From assembly GCA_015680685.1 (NCBI GenBank), contig MNCI01008033.1:1080135-1144134 (forward strand): DNA of 64,000 bases. The letters run 5' to 3'. The position numbers and the translations under genes were made by a program. The stretch is from Gnetum montanum. Lineage: Eukaryota > Streptophyta > Gnetopsida > Gnetales > Gnetaceae. The notes beneath the pieces are model-generated. The model did not search any database and had not been told where the DNA came from. It saw nothing but the letters and a program-made list of their open reading frames with translations. Shown here one piece after another: positions 23,201-34,085 of the stretch. Position 1 is the stretch's first letter, and each line of letters opens with the position of its first letter.

Positions 23201-23290
23201 TTAAATAATATACAACCCATGTTAAATGTGAAAAAGGCCTACAAACTGAAATAGATACAAAAGGGATCAAGATTACTTACCTCGAATTTG
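20280..23290 (-). pseudogene. Intron-bearing coiled-coil gene relic, minus strand
   Basis: Minus-strand coding-like blocks are separated by canonical splice signals. A donor at 23280 (TTCGAG/GTAAGT) pairs with an acceptor at 22940 (TTATTTTAG/AAGATG). A donor at 22189 (GTAAGC) pairs with an acceptor at 22030 (TTTTTTAG). Further donors lie at 21643 (AATG/GTAAGT) and 20563 (CAAG/GTAAGC). The blocks are charged and helical, for example LEFDNSKLDSMELTIMKERL, LHETSHKEQESEKLKGKMHK and LNKDQVTFHNLIKNVNVAID. Most blocks carry a few stops, so the gene is dead. I recognise no family. It lies tail-to-tail with the Tat-like protease relic, the same arrangement as the antisense gene at 51650-55488, so it could be that element's antisense gene or a host gene fragment. 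Confidence 0.5.
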
Positions 23291-23929
23291 AAATAAAAAA
23301 AAATCCATACAACTCACAAAGCTTAGCTATGAACTCTCACTACCTAGTGCACTTGAGTAAAGGCTCCACATATTTCCGTAATCCTTCAATTTGATAGCAT
23401 CTTCCTATCTAGGAAATTGGATATCAAAGTATCCATATGAGAGAAGTATAGAGTTTTTATAGAAAAAAAAAATATCCAAAAGAATTCAATGTAACATAAT
23501 AAAATAATTACTAAATTTAAAACTCCCTAAAAAGAAATTCTCTACAAAAACTCCACTTATGTTTTAATTTTCATGATTCAAAAAGCATATACCAAAGACT
23601 AAATTATAAAGGATAGCATAGGTCATAATCAATTAAATTAATAAATTAAAATATCAAGCCATACAAAAAATCAACCATGCATTGCATGCAATGCCATGTT
23701 CATAACATAGCCTTCATGAGAAGTTGTCAAAACTCATGCATTAGTTTAGTGTATATTATCTAGGAAAATAATAATAAATATAATATTAAGAGATACACAA
23801 CTAAATTAATGCATAAATATAAAAATATATTTAGCATGAAATATAGAAAGTTGGAAACTCTAACTAACCTACAATATGATCAAACATTACATACAACTAG
23901 GCAACAACAAATACAAAAACGTTAGGAGA
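23291..23929. other. AT-rich spacer, nothing recognised
   Basis: Probably the 3' untranslated part of the minus-strand chromovirus whose integrase ends near 23930, or upstream sequence of the intron-bearing relic. I see no LTR border or frame. Confidence 0.4.
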
Positions 23930-24662
23930 GAGATACTAATTAAAGCATTTGAAAAATAAAAGGTGTTACATCCTTGATGATCCTAATGAGATGCTCCATG
24001 ATATGAAGCATAAGCCCAAAGTTGTACTTTAGTCAAATGGAAAACATGACTATCATAAAAAAATATAATTTTGAGGCATGAACACATGAAAAAAATCATG
24101 CATGTTATAAAGCTATGAAGGCAAACTTACATGATACATCACCTCATGATACATCACCTCTTCTATGTACTGATGAATGTTAAAAGGTCTAATGTAATGA
24201 GATGAAAGCTTGTCTTTCAATCAGAAATGCATTAATTATTTTAGTGGAGAGACATGAATAAACACCTTATCATACAATGAAAACTTAAGAGGTCTCTTGC
24301 TATGGTTTGCGTAGCTAGCTTGATAGTCCTATCTATTCTAAGCTAATTTCAAGTCTTCTTAATCTACTCTATTCTATGAAATACTACATCCGAACTAATC
24401 CACTACCTATCCTCAATCATGTTTCAACATAAAGGAGTCTTGTAAGACCTATCATACAAGACCTTATCTAGTGCTACATTTAGACTTAGTTGATAGCTAT
24501 TATTGTAGATAAACTTTGCCAATGGTAATAAACTATCCCAACTATTTAAAAACTACAAAGCATAAGATTGAAGCATGTTCTTCAATACCTAGTTGACTCT
24601 TGCAACTTGTTTTTCCATCTCTATATGATATCATAAAACTTAAATTTATTCTAGTACCTAGA
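23930..24662 (-). pseudogene. Chromovirus integrase, second half and C-terminus
   Basis: The minus strand resumes the integrase exactly where 38667-38870 stops: DNLGTRINLSFMISYRDGKT corresponds to the A-LGT-LN-S-YHPQTDGQ block around the catalytic Glu. FITIGKVYLQ follows in the place of FAYNNSY, then HVSPLK-LMHF-LKDKLSSHYIRPF, matching the integrase C-terminal VSP-KGVMRFG-KGKLSPRYIGPF signature, and finally the short H-VFHVSMLRKY-like tail near 24000-24100. Many stops are present. The split at 24663-24667 is the left target duplication of the element at 24668-38661. Confidence 0.8.
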
Positions 24663-24667
24663 TTATC

Positions 24668-25198
24668 TATGACATCTCCATTCCCGCATGGTGCAATTAT
24701 TATAACAAGACCTAAAAAGGTAGCTGTAATTAAGATCCAAAAGGGTATGTTATAATCATGCACATGTCTCATGAGGTGATCTTTGGGGGCTTGAACTAAG
24801 GTATTTAAACCTGGGCATTAGAGGTTGTATAAGCATGGAGTTGTGGAACTAGTAAAGGTAAGTAACAAGTGCAAGGTGAAGTAGGATAGGAAGAGGACTG
24901 GCCATTCCTTTTGGTCAATGATAGGCCTAACTATGGTGGTAGTGTTGGATATCCTCTAAGGGATAGATGATGAAGGAAGACAACCCCAAGGAATACCTAG
25001 AGCATGACCCATATACACTATTTAATATCAATAAAGCATTATGTATCTCTTTTCTTATGCATTTTTCTTATTATTTTTCTTTATGCATAGTGTCGAATGT
25101 TATGCATATATGATGTTGTCACGTTATCTTCTTATGCCTAATGTCTAATATAATGTATATTTGATGTTTTCCATGACATCCAAGAATGGGATGTCATA
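24668..25198 (+). repeat. 5' LTR (531 bp)
   Basis: It aligns with 38134-38661. Shared blocks include CATGGAGTT at the start of R, CTAAGGGATAGATG, the poly(A)-signal region CAATAAAGCAT, and the end GGGATGTCATA. The ends were probably TGTGACATC and GATGTCACA before decay. A decayed TATTTAAA near 24801 replaces the TATTTATA of the other copy. Confidence 0.85.
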
Positions 25199-25200
25199 TT

Positions 25201-25212
25201 TGATATCGGAGC
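25201..25212 (+). other. Primer-binding site, initiator tRNA-Met (decayed)
   Basis: TGATATCGGAGC, against TGGTATCAGAGC, lies two bases from the LTR end. Two transitions separate it from the consensus. It sets plus orientation. Confidence 0.7.
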
Positions 25213-26589
25213 AAACCACAATCCAAGGGCCAATTAATACCAAGACCCAATTGTAATAACAAAATAGGGAGCCACAATCTAGAAAGAGTTATGTACCACC
25301 ACCATAGGATATGCCTTATGTCCAAGAGGATCCATATCAGCTGAAAGTTATTCTTTAAGAGATTTTTCATGGAAAATAGAGTTTAGTACCACACTTCTAC
25401 AAGAGAATCATGAACATGCATTATGTTCAAGATGAACCCTATCAAGTAACAATATTCATTTGTAGGTAATTTTCATGGACATTATTGACTAGGAGATTTG
25501 ATTATTCCTTGCCAAGATTTGTTAGTTGCAAGATACATTGGTAAGATAAAAATACACTATTCTAGGTAATTCTTACCCATCTTGTAATATTATTAGAATG
25601 TTAATTGATTAAGATCATTACCAAATTATACTAGAAAATTAGAAAGTATGGTCGAAGTTAATATTTTTTTATCTCTAAAATACCTAACTCCTATAACTTG
25701 GTGTTACTCATTCTCTGCTTAAGACCTATGCATTAGAAAATTTAAGAATTCAATCTAGTCATAAGATTGGTTCATTTCTACCAAACTAATAATAGTTATT
25801 ATCATGAAACCCATAAGGAAACCAATACTTGGTGGATAATGTTGTGATGTCTTACTTCTTAGTACCTAGGGCATATTGTTATTGAGAGAGGATAGGCTTA
25901 CATCATACTTGCCAAATCATAAGGTGAAAGTATCATATCATTGCATTCAAGGGTATCATTTATAATTATCCAAATCATTTAGAAGTCATCATGTTATCTA
26001 TACATCAACCAAGTAATGTCATTTTAGTAGAATAAGATATTTTGTGCCTTTCAAATCTTAAAATCTAAATTAGTTTTTAGCCATTAAAACAATACCCAAC
26101 CCATACTACTACAAATTTCGTCTAGATTGAACTCATAGTTTGGGAGATATCATAGTTTAAAGTTTTTTCATTATGTATGCTTATAGAAAAATATAATAAA
26201 TTAATTAATTATTAAATTACTAAATTTATAATAATAATAATAATAATAATAAAAGTTAAAATTTTAGGATTGAAAATCAAACCTGGAATCTTTCCTCAAT
26301 AAACCAAACTCATATCTGTCATCCGCTGAACCACCATGCCAAACTGCCAAGGTTGGATTGAATAAAATAATAAGAAAAAGTTAAAAAAAAAAAAAGAACT
26401 TAATAGAAATTTTGGTGATGGGAATTGAACCCACTTGTCAAACCCATGTCCTACGCATTCTCGTGCAAACAATCATCCCCAACATAGTTAATTATATTAA
26501 TATCTTTTAACCAATCAAAATAAATAAATAATAATAATATTTTTAAAAGAATATTTATAAAATTATTAATAAATAAATTTTTTTTCAGG
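25213..26589 (+). other. Interior of the plus-strand element, with tRNA-like promoter boxes
   Basis: No coding domain is recognised. A TAA-type microsatellite lies at about 26225-26252. On the minus strand, 26262-26346 has an A-box-like TGGTTCAGCGG and a weak B-box GGTTTGATTTT. Close by at about 26410-26470 is a perfect B-box GGTTCAATTCC. These suggest remains of a tRNA-derived SINE or a decayed tRNA, but no cloverleaf can be drawn with confidence. Confidence 0.45.
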
Positions 26590-27340
26590 GCCACGTTGGC
26601 CCTACAACGGCCTTCGTCATTGCCTCTCACCACTGACTGCCCACCCACCACTCATCATCCTCATGCACCACTACCATTTGGATGTTGTCTCCTAAGTTGC
26701 CTTCCTTGTGCTACATTCTCATGCTCACCACTTCGTATCTACCATCGCATGGCTCACCACTTCGCCGCGTTGCTCGTTGCTCGCAGCTTGACAGCACACT
26801 GCCTACTCGTTGCTTGCCACTCACTGCTCATTTGTGCTGCTCAAGAAATTTTTGCTCCTACCTGTCCTGCCCTATAGCACCATCCTCCACATTTTATGTA
26901 ATTTTCCTAGTGTTGGGTCTACCATTTTCGTTGCTGCTGTTGCGGTTGGTGCCATTGCCACTTCTGTCATCGTCGTTTCTGTCACCACCGCCACCACTGA
27001 AAAACTTGCCCAAAATTTCGGCAGTCTACGGTGTCCATGAGCGTTAATGGACGCCATCATCGCCGTGATATCCTGTCTTCCATGTAGCTCCACGAATACC
27101 ATGGTCATTCTGAAATCCTACCTTTCACGAAGCTCTGCGGACTCTAGAAAATCTGAGCTCGCATGGACCTCCATGGATACCGTGGTTGTCAAAAAAATCC
27201 CCCCTTCCACGGAGGTCCACGGCCACTGTGATTACTAAAAAGTCTTGCCTCCCATGGAACTCTGACAGACACCACCAGTCCGGCAAAATCCTACCCCCCG
27301 TAGAACTCCTATGGACATTGCTGTCACTGGTCTACCTTCT
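26590..27340 (+). repeat. GC-rich segment with a minisatellite of about 46 bp units
   Basis: GC content rises sharply from 26590. From about 27064 to 27340 five to six diverged units follow one another. Each has a CCATGGA-CTCC core, a GGATACCGTGG-like part and a closing AAAATCCTACC (at 27112, 27192 and 27288, for example). Open frames across it on both strands are low-complexity and not convincing as genes. It differs in composition from both sides, so it could be an inserted or captured piece. Confidence 0.6.
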
Positions 27341-28437
27341 CAGCAAGCTAGGCAATGGAAAAATATTCGGTTAACTCAGAAAAATTTTAATTTTCCGTCC
27401 ATTAACGGAAATTTCAAATGCGTCAAAAATAGATGGTAAGAAAATTTTAATTTGAAAATGCTACGAAAATTTTCAGAAAAAGAATTTTGTACATTAGTAG
27501 AAACTAGGATAAAAATTTCATAATTAAGCTCTTTGAGGGAGGTCTCTTGAGAAGTCTCATTTTCTGTGCTGAAAGTTTTGGACTTTGGAAGCCATAATGT
27601 TTTATTTTGAAGCTTTTTTAATCAATGAAGAGGCATTTCCTCTAGATTTTAACCTCTTAGACATAAGGCTAAAGTTAGATCAATGCCATGGAGCTTTAGA
27701 AATTAGTTTTTACTCATTGCATAACATGGTGCCTCAAGATCCTTGAAGACTCATTTTATCATAACTTGGGCATATGATGTTTATTTCTAACATTTTTCAA
27801 GGTATTGAACTCAATGGTGAGGTTAGATTTATCATCTAGATATATGATAATTAGATGATATTTTAAACCATGTCTAACAATCTAATTATTGGGACTCATA
27901 AACTTAACCTCTTGGGCCATCTTGGGCCTTAAGATTAAATTCTTAATCTATGTAGATACATAGTCTTAGCTCATTAACTCCTAGTGTATCATTAGTTACA
28001 CTACTAGAGTCAATGTCTTAAGGAAGGTAGAAATGTTGTTAGGAGTCTAGGTAATGTAGCCAAATTATTATCAACAATAAATTCAAGCATTAATTGGTGA
28101 ACCAATATGATCATGAGGATGAATACCTATTTAACATATAACTAAATCATACAGTAGTAACATCATGAAAAATCATAATCTTGTTTTGGCAAGGTGTATG
28201 ATACCATGAAGAGAAAGAATGAAAGTTGTAACATACAATGTCCGTGCAAGATCCCTATCCAATGAAAAATAACATTTGCTATGTTGATCATGGACCTTGG
28301 ATTGACATGAGTATTAATATGCATACATCCTAGTAGAATTACAACATTTGAATACTAATGTCTTGTGTCTACAAAAAGTCTTGTCATGGAAATTCTTTTA
28401 CCAATTTTAGTCGAATTTGGAAAAGATGGGATATAGA
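27341..28437 (+). other. Interior of the plus-strand element, no gene seen
   Basis: AT-rich text with repeated AAAATTTT words near 27380-27480. No domain or splice pattern is visible. It ends at the target duplication of the next nested element. Confidence 0.45.
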
Positions 28438-28442
28438 GGGGT

Positions 28443-29244
28443 TGATGAATGGTCGAGATACCCCTACACTCAACCATACGAATACGAGCGTTTTCACGCG
28501 CGATCTGGTCGAACTCCGCAGACGGACTAGCTGTGGCACCCAGATCGTTAACCTTAGGTTGCAGTTTGCTGTCTTCCCACCTGGACTAGTATTATCTTTG
28601 TCACGTATGGTTTAGTACAGAGTGAGGCATATGATGTAGTTCCTAGTCTAATGCTACTCCTGAAGGCAGTGGAAAATAATATTAACTACGCTAAGCTAGG
28701 AAGAAAGGGTAAGAGAATCTAATCTAGCCTAAGTGCGATGAGCATCTATTCCTTAATCATCCGTACACATCTTGGACCTCGTGCACGACTACCATTGGGA
28801 TTACCAAGCGCATGGCCTAGGTACGTCACTGGGTACCAAGTAGTCACACTTAAATGCTCGTGATTAAGTCGTACTCATTCCACGTTTAACATGAGATAAG
28901 GGTAAGAGATATTACTACAAAAGAAGTAAAAAAATAATTAAATAAATAAATAAATAACAAAGTGAATGCTACAATGATGAAGTAATCTCGATCTTTATTT
29001 TCGGTCGTGTGTGTGTCCAAGTACGTCACACTCGAATAAAGGATGCCGTACAATTACATTCACCACACTGTGGGTAGACACTAGAAAATAATCTAACTCT
29101 AGAGGGATCAAACTGCCAGAGTCTAGCTACAATCTAACTCTAACATGTGAAATGAGGGAACGTCACTTCTTATTTATAGACATTGTGGCGAACTGCGATA
29201 TCGCATATGCGATATCGTGGCCCATGCGATATCGCATCCCATCA
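28443..29244 (-). repeat. 3' LTR (left copy, 802 bp)
   Basis: The plus strand runs from TGATGAATGGTCGAG to CATCCCATCA. TATAAATA reads on the minus strand at 29171-29178, followed upstream by three GATATC palindromes. It holds one four-arm unit: arms ATGAG at 28738-28742, CTTAATCA at 28752-28759, TGATTAAG at 28861-28868, CTCAT at 28874-28878. Just outside (29245-29255) TACCCCCACAA is the complement of the polypurine tract. Confidence 0.9.
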
Positions 29245-29408
29245 TACCCCCACAACTGAATGAAAACTCGTCCTCGAGTTACAGTGATTACACAGTGGAT
29301 AGGTATGGGATTATTAGATAGAAAAAATGAAATGAAATAATGCTGCAGTGTGGGAAGAAAATAAAGACACAACACATAGAATATGTTACAATTACAACAT
29401 TTTGGAAC

Positions 29409-32180
29409 TCATGTAGTTCCTGGTGGCGATGGCTCCTCCATTGGTGCCTTTCCTTTATCTTGTGCTCCAGGTTTTGAGGGTTGATGATGTTGAAGTATGG
29501 CCTGGAGCTTCTCCTCTTTAGTCTGAGGATCTTGTGCCATCCATGCTAATGTTCCAATGTTTGACGGAGTCGGCACCTCCCACAGATAGGGTAGTTGCAG
29601 GAACATTTGGTTGGTCTTGACATACCAAGCCGCGAACACCCATCGTTCCTCCTCATAAGCTCTGGCATTGTTCTTGTATTCGTGAAGGTCCGTTAGCTGC
29701 TGAGCCAAGTTGGTTGCAACATCTTTCTATCCCTAGTAGCTGGCTTTTACCACCTCAAGTTCAGAATTTGCAACATCCAGTTTTTCCAACAACTTCTTAC
29801 ATTCTGCAAATTCTGCTTCGTATTTGATGTGGGTGGAAGCTACCTACTACTCAAGCTCTATTCTCAGGTGTCCTGCTATTAACATGGCAAGGTTGGCATA
29901 TCTAAGGTTTTCCAACTCCATGTATTCTATCAAATCTTGAATCTGTAGGTCCCGATTCTTAACTTCCGCTTGGTGGGCGAAGGCATATGTGTCCAATACG
30001 GCCCACCAATCAATGTGTTCAGCACTTATAGTATTGATTTGGGCCTTGGCCATATAGATCTCCTTCTCTAGGATTTTTTTGTACATCCCCACCTGGTCTT
30101 GGAAGTGCTCCTTCAGCTTCTCGTGTCGTTTAGCCTCATTTTGCCATGCACTTATCTCAATTGCTAACTTTCGACGAATGGCATGTACCTCCTCCATCGA
30201 GAGGGTTCAATTTTCCCTGGCTAAATGACTCATGTCTTGGTTAACCCGGATAAATTGTTCTCGTAACTGATGAAAGTGTTCATCGAGAACGGTCTTTTGT
30301 TTCTCTACAATGGTCAACCGAAGGTTGTCAGCAACTAGCTGCTTGTTTTCTTCTTCTAAGGCCTTGAGTGCCTTAAGATGCGCATGGGTTTGCGTGTCTA
30401 CTATGGAGGCATCCCAAATAGCCTTCTCTTTTTCTTCAGCCACCTTTTTATTCTCTATGATTAATTTGGTTAGCTACTCAATTTTAAATTTTTCTAGCTG
30501 GTCTGCAGGAACAAATTGCAGAGGCTCCCGCTGTGTTGCTTGTAAGGCTACGAGCTGCTCTTGTAGTCTTTGCACTTCAGCTTTAGCATGCTCAGTCCTT
30601 ACTCCTGATAAGACTAGCTTCCCCTTTGTGGAAATGAGGTCTGATTGAATTGCTATGACATCCTGAGGGATGTTAAACAGGGACGTCATTACTTGTCCTT
30701 TTTGAAGTAATCTGTTAAAGTACATCCTCATGTTCTGCAGGAGTCATTGAGGTTCCAGCTAGAGTTTAAGCATCCTATGCTCCTGAGAGATCTACCGAAG
30801 GCACAATAGGTACATTGAAGGATTCTTTGATGTGGTCTACAACCAGTTTTGCAACTTCCGCGGCATTCTGGTGTTGCATGACCACCACAGTGGCCCCTTC
30901 ACTAGTCTCTAACTACACTTGGAAAGATGTCATGTTTCCTAAGATCTGTTGCGACCATCTACTTTCCCCTCGTCCTGTTTGAATGGATACTTCACCCCTT
31001 GTGCGATCTAATGAAACCGTAGGCTGTATGGCATCATCAATGACGCAGAAGAGGTTTGCGTCATCACAGCTTTTCCAACTGACCATCTCAGCAATGACCC
31101 TAAGATGGCCCATCGATGGTCTGTAGTCTTGTGGCGGCAGTGGCTGATCCTGGCTTGTGCTAGGCCTTGCTTCTTGTTGTTGGCTGGGACTCGTGGCTGG
31201 AGGTTGACTAGGTCCAACCATATGTTCTTCTTCTTGTTTTTCTTGTTCTGGTCTCAACTCCTCGCCAGTGCTTTTTCTTGGAGCTGGTGCCTTTAGCAAT
31301 TTAGCATATGAAGTAGTTTGGGCTTTTTGGAGGACGTCATTGGTGTATCCCTAAATTCCAGCACGTCGGCAAATTTTTTTGATAAGACAAGGGAAAGGCA
31401 ACACCATCTTCCCTGTCTTCTATTCTTTGAACTGCCTCAGGATCTCCATCAAATATAGATGGGGTAGGTTAGCGTTAACCTTTCACATCAACACTGCACA
31501 TCCTCTAGCTGCATATGTGGATATCCTTTTCAAGCCTTTTTTCGGGAAGAGGTGATAAGTCCCAATTTTGAAATAAAACCTCTCTTTCATCGTCAATTCA
31601 CCAAATGCTTTATCTCTACCATAAGCCTTCTCCAACCAATCCTTTCACACATCGGGGTCAGAACAGGTGGATAACCGAGCAACCTAGGGCCCTGTATTCG
31701 AAAGATTTAACACTTCCAAAATGGCTTGTGTAGAGAACTCAACTGTCACACCACAAATATGAATAGTGGTGCCTTGCTCCCTATTGTGCCAAAATTGGTA
31801 CGTCTCTCCTAGGTACCAGACACCGCTTTTGGAGAGGATAGGCCATAAGGGAGACACTTGGAGGTGATCCCTAATAGCCTCAGGCTGCAAAATATTCAAA
31901 GTTTAACTCCATAATTACTGCAGCGAATGTGGACTTCTCATGGATAGCTTGAACACAATCTTGGGGCAACGTGAATTATTATCCCGGTTTAGGCGCTACA
32001 GTAGCTCCTTCTTTTCCCTGCCCAGACCATCCATTAGGAGGTTCATGTTGATGGATGCTGAATGATTGCTCCTCCTATTCTACATGTTGTCCAACACGAC
32101 CTTGTCTTCCACCTCTTCGAGATCGTTTCTTTCCACCTTGAGTAGGACCCTACTGTTGTGCACATTTCGGGGCCATCTAC
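29409..32180 (-). pseudogene. ORF2: unknown domain plus long coiled coil
   Basis: A minus-strand frame of about 920 codons with a dozen stops and one frame change near 30740. The N-terminal third has a globular part (WYLGETYQFWHNREQGTTIH, VTVEFSTQAILEVLNL), then FGELTMKERFYFKIGTYHLF. It vaguely resembles the plant transposon-associated domain in which a short helix follows a V-G-V-FS pattern; I do not claim the family. A Pro/Gln-rich linker follows (31060-31290), then about 350 residues of coiled coil (LVALQATQREPLQF, KALKALEEENKQLVADNLRL, EHFQDQVGMYKKILEKEIYM). The tail is GKAPMEEPSPPGTT, ending at 29409. Homologous text occurs in the element split across 42200-42838 and 61977-64000, so it is a family feature. 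Confidence 0.75.
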
Positions 32181-34080
32181 AATCACACAGGTCGAGCATT
32201 AGTAAGGTTATTTTTGAAGTTAAGTTATACCTTACTACTTGCCTTTATTAATGATCTTATTTTATCATGTGTGATAGTGCTCGAAATTTTGTAAGAATGA
32301 GTCCTATGACGATGGTGGTTTCCATTTTTAATTTCCCAGTATACCTAAGGATTAAATGATTTTGAGGCACAATTATTCTAAGTGTTATAGTTAATGACCC
32401 TAGATGATGTCCTTTGGGCGATGATAAATTTCAAAAAAGTTAGGCACTTTTCGGCAAGTGCCCCTCTCCCACGACTAAGTTGAACACTCCAGGTTCAAGT
32501 AGGTTCAAACGGAACTAAAATCGGAGTACCAACGAGCGAGATATGAGTAGAAAAGAAAGGGTCATGCAATCGCAAGTTGTAGAGAAAAATTGCAAAAACT
32601 CCCCTCGTGTGAATGGAAAAATGATGCTAAGTGTTGGGGCGGGGGTACCTACTTATAGGTGGCAGGGACACAATATCTTGTACATGATATCTCATCCTTG
32701 GTGATGTGAGATACCATGTAAATACCGATTTTTTAATGATTTTCTTGAAATTAACGTTGAAAATTGAGGACATTGTCTATAATCAAGATGGTCTAAGGTG
32801 ATTCATTAATTCAAAAGGCACCATTAATGATGAAGGTGTGGATTTTTATCAATAAAATCTAGGGTGGTAAGAAAAAGGGTATGTAATGGTACATTGGAAT
32901 GGTGAAATTCAGAGGGATAATAGTAGGGAAAGAAAATCAATTGAAAAATTATGCTAAGGTAAGAGATGGTGTGTGTGAGCTATGTCATAAGCGAAGATTA
33001 CAAGAGATTACACAAGTGGGTCCTTCCCAAAGTAGGTTCCAACCTATAATGCCCTTATGTAACCACACTTAATGTGTTTGTGGACACTAGAAGGGTTAAA
33101 TGTAATCTGCACTAACTCCACAAAACACACACATGTAAATATCACCGGAATGAGATGAGAATTCTATGCTACATGGGACACGAGCTACAATTACATGAAT
33201 AGTGAGATGAGATGAAGTACAGAAAGGGATCGTAGAGATTGGGACATGAGGTAACTAACCCAAAGCACAATGAATCCTGCGTGTGAAGCATGATTAAAGT
33301 GCCATTAACCCATTGTTCCAAGATCAGGACCAAGTCCATTCCTCTAAGCAGTGACATCACATTGTTTCATTTGATGATGAACAACTATGAGAGTACCAAA
33401 ACAACAAGGTGTACGATCACTTGGCGTTTTGTTTAAGGGAGGAGTGATTTGTTTTGTGGCACACACTTTTTTTTCTTTTCTCTTTCTCTTTTTTTTTTCT
33501 TTTTCACTTTACTGAATCCAGAAAAGTTGCTAACCTTCAGGCATGAATGCATGTCTTTCCAGTGGGACCCCCCTAGAACAACATTTGATTTTTGAGTACC
33601 CATTTGATTACTCTTACTCCCATTTTTCATTAGATCTACAAGAATCTTAGTACAACCATGTTGCATGATAACTCCCACAGATGTCACCAAAGAGAATCCG
33701 CGAGTCCCCTTGATGTCACACCCTAATCATTCCCTCTTGGTCCATCCTTTTTCATTCAGGGTACAATGAACACAAAATTGATTTTAAGTTTTTAAAATTT
33801 CAAGAATATCATTGTACCCTCAAACAAAACCTCTTATTTTTAGAATGGATGAGTGGGTGTAATGGGTTTACTGTCCAAATAATTGATCACTCATGACTTA
33901 ATAACATAAAACACACCTCAACCAACGATCCACATGAGTGTTTTATTCATAGATGAGATTACTTAAAAAAACATAAAAAGACAAAACACAAAAACACAAA
34001 AAGAGGAAAAGATAAAACAAAAAGTTGAAAAATGAAAAATTGGAAAACAAAAAGTTGTAAAATCAAAGAAAATAAAAAGT
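32181..34080 (-). other. Spacer between gag and ORF2 of the 8.35 kb element
   Basis: Nothing like protease, RT or integrase can be read. It contains a CT-rich tract (33466-33508) and an A-rich tract (33960-34080). A short minus-strand frame at 33433-33690 ends in a Lys-rich run from the simple repeat and is not called as a gene. Confidence 0.6.
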
Positions 34081-34085
34081 GATTA

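Noticed and set aside
26596-27374. Several plus- and minus-strand open frames of 62-121 codons
   Set aside because: They lie over a GC-rich, partly minisatellite region, overlap in many frames and are low-complexity.
30310-30648. Plus-strand 112-codon frame
   Set aside because: Antisense shadow of the coiled-coil ORF2.
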